Assembly (NCBI GenBank): GCA_030017395.1 | Contig: JASEIZ010000100.1 | Coordinates: forward strand, 1 to 7,523 | DNA length: 7,523 nucleotides | Source: Desulfobacterales bacterium | GTDB lineage: Bacteria; Desulfobacterota; Desulfobacteria; Desulfobacterales; ETH-SRB1 | Direction: 5' to 3' | Shown: positions 5,654 to 7,523 of the stretch, piece after piece | Numbering within the stretch: position 1 is the first letter of the stretch | How the letters are laid out: every line of letters starts with the position of its first letter | The notes under the pieces: model-generated | Told to the model about the DNA's origin: nothing | The model's database searches: none | The model's input: only the letters and a program-made list of their open reading frames with translations | Program-made: the position numbers and the translations under genes

Positions 5654-7347
5654 CGCAAGATCAATTCCCTTGGTCTTGGCTTCTCCAGTATGTTGGGAAA
5701 CAGCCCCATCTCAAATTCAAAGCCGAGAATATCCACCCGGGTAATATGCTTCTGGCGGCATTCAAGAATAATCTCTTCCACAAACAAACGGGTGACGGAC
5801 AGATTTACAGGACCCACCGCCACCAGCCGTCCGGCTTTTTTGCCCTGAAAGGTCTTGAACTGGCTAACCGCTTCTGCACGGTAGGCGTGGAGGATGAGAT
5901 TGAGGAAATCTTTTTCTTTGGCTTCCAGTTGTTTCTGCTTTTCCTGTTCCCTGAGATTGGGGTTGACGCTGATATAGTGCTGGCGTTCATATTTTCCCAG
6001 ATTGAGGATTTCAAAGGCGCGCCAGCTTTTGTCCTCTTTTTTGAGCTGCCGCTGAACGCCGATCATACGCTTGCGGGTAGTGTGAATAGCGAATTTGCCG
6101 AGGTCGGAGCCTATCCATTTGCGGTTTAACTTTTCGGCAACGGCAAGGGTAGTGCCGGAACCGCAGAAAAAATCGGCGATAATGTCGTTTTCGTTGGAGG
6201 AGGCTTTGATGATGCGGTCGAGTAAGGCTTCGGGTTTTTGAGTGGGGTAGTCGACACGTTCATCCGCCATTGGATTTACAATTGGAATATCAACCCAAAC
6301 ATTTTGCACCATCTGCCCCTGGTATGTGTCTTCATATATTTTCCTATATATTCTAGCATTCTTATCTTCAGGCATTACCAATTCATTGTTCTGATACATC
6401 TCCTCCATTCTTTCTTTTTTATATAACCAGCCAGTTTTGGGATGAGCTATCCCGCGAAATTCATACTGAAGATTTGGGCGCAATAATGGGTTGACCAACG
6501 GCGATTTCATATACTTACGACCATCACCATCATCAAACTTGAATCTTTCTCGTATATATTTTTTTGTATTATCGTCATTCTTTGAGTAAATCGGGTTAAA
6601 TGTACGATTAATACTTTTTGAGTAAAAAAGCAGTGTGTCATTGGTTACACCAAACTGATCTGAAGACCAAGCCTGTGCCTGCTTTCTTCTCCAAATAATT
6701 TCGTTTACAAAATGCTGCTCACCAAATATTTCATTAATAACCAGCCTCAATAAACTATTCACCCTCCAGTCACAATGCACATAGATACTGCCATCCTCGG
6801 CCAGTAAGTCCCGCATCAGCACCAGCCGTTCATAAATCATAGAAATGAAACTATCTGCGCCCTTTCCCCAGGTATCTCGATATGCCAGTTCTTCCAGTAT
6901 GCCCGGCTTTTTTGTGAGTGTTTCGCCGCCGATTTCAATGTCCATTGAAAAATCAGCGCCCACATCAAACGGAGGGTCAATGTAGATCAACTTGATCCCG
7001 CCCTGGGCCTCGATCTCTTCCCTGAGCGGCCCGTTTTTCAGCGAGGACAGAATCAACTTGTTATCGCCCCAGATCAGCTTGTTGTTCCAGCCCTTGATCT
7101 GTCTGCCGGTCTGCATGTCAAAAAGCTCCATCTGCAATTTGACGGCTTTCTCCTCGCGCGGCTCATCAACCTGCTCGATCACCTGAAACGGCAAAACCAC
7201 ATTGCAAACCTCGCTGGTCTTGCCATTCCAGACCAGTTCCACCTCCCGCTTATCCTCAAACAGCAAAAACCGGTACTTCTCAGGCAACGGTTTGCCTTCC
7301 TCCAGATACCGATTAATATCTCTTATCTCATTATCCGTCAGTTTCAT
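5650..7347 (-). CDS. mod: Type III-type Mod DNA methyltransferase, catalytic part (beta-class, probably N6-adenine)
   Basis: 565 codons from ATG at 7345-7347. The order of motifs is that of beta-class amino-methyltransferases: catalytic motif IV DPPF at 124-127 (LIYIDPPFDVG), a GSIYVHCDWR segment at 186-195, a variable target-recognition region at about 215-365, then PTQKPEALLDRII at 368-380 and AdoMet-binding motif I FFCGSGTT at 393-400 with the acidic GSDLG at 413-417. DPPY/F enzymes of this class in type III systems methylate adenine at N6, so that is the likely product, and the enzyme should set the recognition site for the Res subunit downstream. The last 11 residues after NILE (KPRPRELILR) are a shifted reading: one missing base near 5680-5682 has cut the protein from its C-terminal 206 residues. 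The catalytic half is otherwise intact. The target-recognition region is clearly more AT-rich than its flanks, suggesting exchange. An in-frame TGA five codons upstream supports the start; the SD (AAGG) is modest. Confidence 0.92.
   Translation of the reverse strand: MKLTDNEIRDINRYLEEGKPLPEKYRFLLFEDKREVELVWNGKTSEVCNVVLPFQVIEQVDEPREEKAVKLQMELFDMQTGRQIKGWNNKLIWGDNKLILSSLKNGPLREEIEAQGGIKLIYIDPPFDVGADFSMDIEIGGETLTKKPGILEELAYRDTWGKGADSFISMIYERLVLMRDLLAEDGSIYVHCDWRVNSLLRLVINEIFGEQHFVNEIIWRRKQAQAWSSDQFGVTNDTLLFYSKSINRTFNPIYSKNDDNTKKYIRERFKFDDGDGRKYMKSPLVNPLLRPNLQYEFRGIAHPKTGWLYKKERMEEMYQNNELVMPEDKNARIYRKIYEDTYQGQMVQNVWVDIPIVNPMADERVDYPTQKPEALLDRIIKASSNENDIIADFFCGSGTTLAVAEKLNRKWIGSDLGKFAIHTTRKRMIGVQRQLKKEDKSWRAFEILNLGKYERQHYISVNPNLREQEKQKQLEAKEKDFLNLILHAYRAEAVSQFKTFQGKKAGRLVAVGPVNLSVTRLFVEEIILECRQKHITRVDILGFEFEMGLFPNILEKPRPRELILR
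5678..5684 (-). other. Frame break splitting mod
   Basis: On the minus strand the gene reads CTG GAG AAG CCA here. Adding one A to the two-A run at 5681-5682 would give CTG GAG AAA GCC AAG ACC AAG GGA, reading LEKAKTKGIDLAMKYI without interruption into the downstream frame. The whole span 5033-7347 plus one base is an exact multiple of three (772 codons including the stop). The cause is either a real one-base deletion or a homopolymer sequencing error. Confidence 0.82.
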
Positions 7348-7479
7348 CTGCCTGCCTTTTCACTTCCTTCTCAAATTTTTCTGCCCATGAATTTTCTTCA
7401 GTGCATGTAAGTGTTCAATATCTGAGTTAACTGGTTGGCACCTCCCATTGCATAATATTTTTATATTTTCAGGTAGATG
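7331..7479 (-). other. Possible tail of an upstream gene, frame uncertain
   Basis: The 176 bases upstream of mod contain no complete gene. Two short open stretches look protein-like. One, 39 codons at 7363-7479 ending at TGA 7360-7362 (12 bases before the mod ATG), reads LPENIKILCNGR, then DIEHLHALKKIHGQ, with no Met and a TAG just upstream. The other ends at TAA 7331-7333, overlapping the mod start, and reads EENSWAEKFEKEVKRQADE after a TGA at 7415-7417. They may be the end of an upstream gene that has decayed or suffered an indel, or they may be chance. I recognise no family. The AT-rich stretch around 7450-7470 could carry the mod promoter, but no -35/-10 pair is convincing. Confidence 0.25.
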
Positions 7480-7523
7480 CTACATAACTATTCAAAACAC
7501 AAGTCGTACGATATACTTTCTGT

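Noticed and set aside
5638..6129. Open frame of 163 codons on the plus strand
   Set aside because: It is antisense to the mod catalytic half, including part of the motif I neighbourhood. It is a shadow of a real gene.
7348..7523. Sigma-70 promoter upstream of mod
   Set aside because: TATAAA and TATTAT boxes exist in an AT-rich stretch, but none has a good -35 at 16-18 bases.
1..7523. CRISPR array, rRNA, or insertion sequence
   Set aside because: No regularly spaced repeats, no rRNA-like sequence and no transposase coding were seen on either strand.

Overview
The window is a bacterial restriction/defence region. Every gene I can support lies on the minus strand, so transcription runs from high to low coordinates. 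Base composition is moderate (about 45% GC by eye). The protein families are widespread in environmental Gram-negative and anaerobic bacteria, but nothing here fixes the species.

Right and centre (about 7347 down to 1507): one tightly packed operon that looks like a type III-type restriction-modification system with an extra middle gene. The first gene is a beta-class DNA methyltransferase (Mod). It is broken near 5681 into a catalytic N-terminal reading frame (5650-7347) and a C-terminal reading frame (5033-5653); restoring one base gives a single protein of about 771 residues. Next, with an ATGA overlap, comes a 272-residue KilA-N domain protein (4218-5036). Last, with a one-base TAATG overlap, comes a 903-residue Res subunit (1507-4218) with intact DEAH helicase motifs and a C-terminal PD-(D/E)xK nuclease site. 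The expected logic is that Mod recognises and methylates the site and Res translocates and cuts unmodified DNA. The KilA-N protein, translationally coupled between them, has no role I can assign with confidence. A 32-bp perfect palindrome lies inside the KilA-N gene.

Left (about 1200 down to 1): a wrecked or recombined second defence locus. It starts with the first ~89 codons of a Fic-family gene, including an intact inhibitory motif. This breaks off at about 931-943 directly into the last ~250 codons of a different, larger Mod-type methyltransferase, joined out of frame. That fragment carries a second one-base frame break near 270 and ends at 175. Immediately after it begins an AlbA_2 (Schlafen-like) protein that runs off the window edge. 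Neither the Fic catalytic core nor the Mod DPPY/F region is present here.

Non-genic stretches: 1201-1506 (between res and fic) holds weak inverted repeats, a tandem 8-mer and no convincing terminator or promoter. 7348-7523 (upstream of mod) holds only short open stretches that may be the tail of another gene. Both frame breaks fall in short A-runs, so sequencing or assembly error should be excluded before calling them natural mutations.
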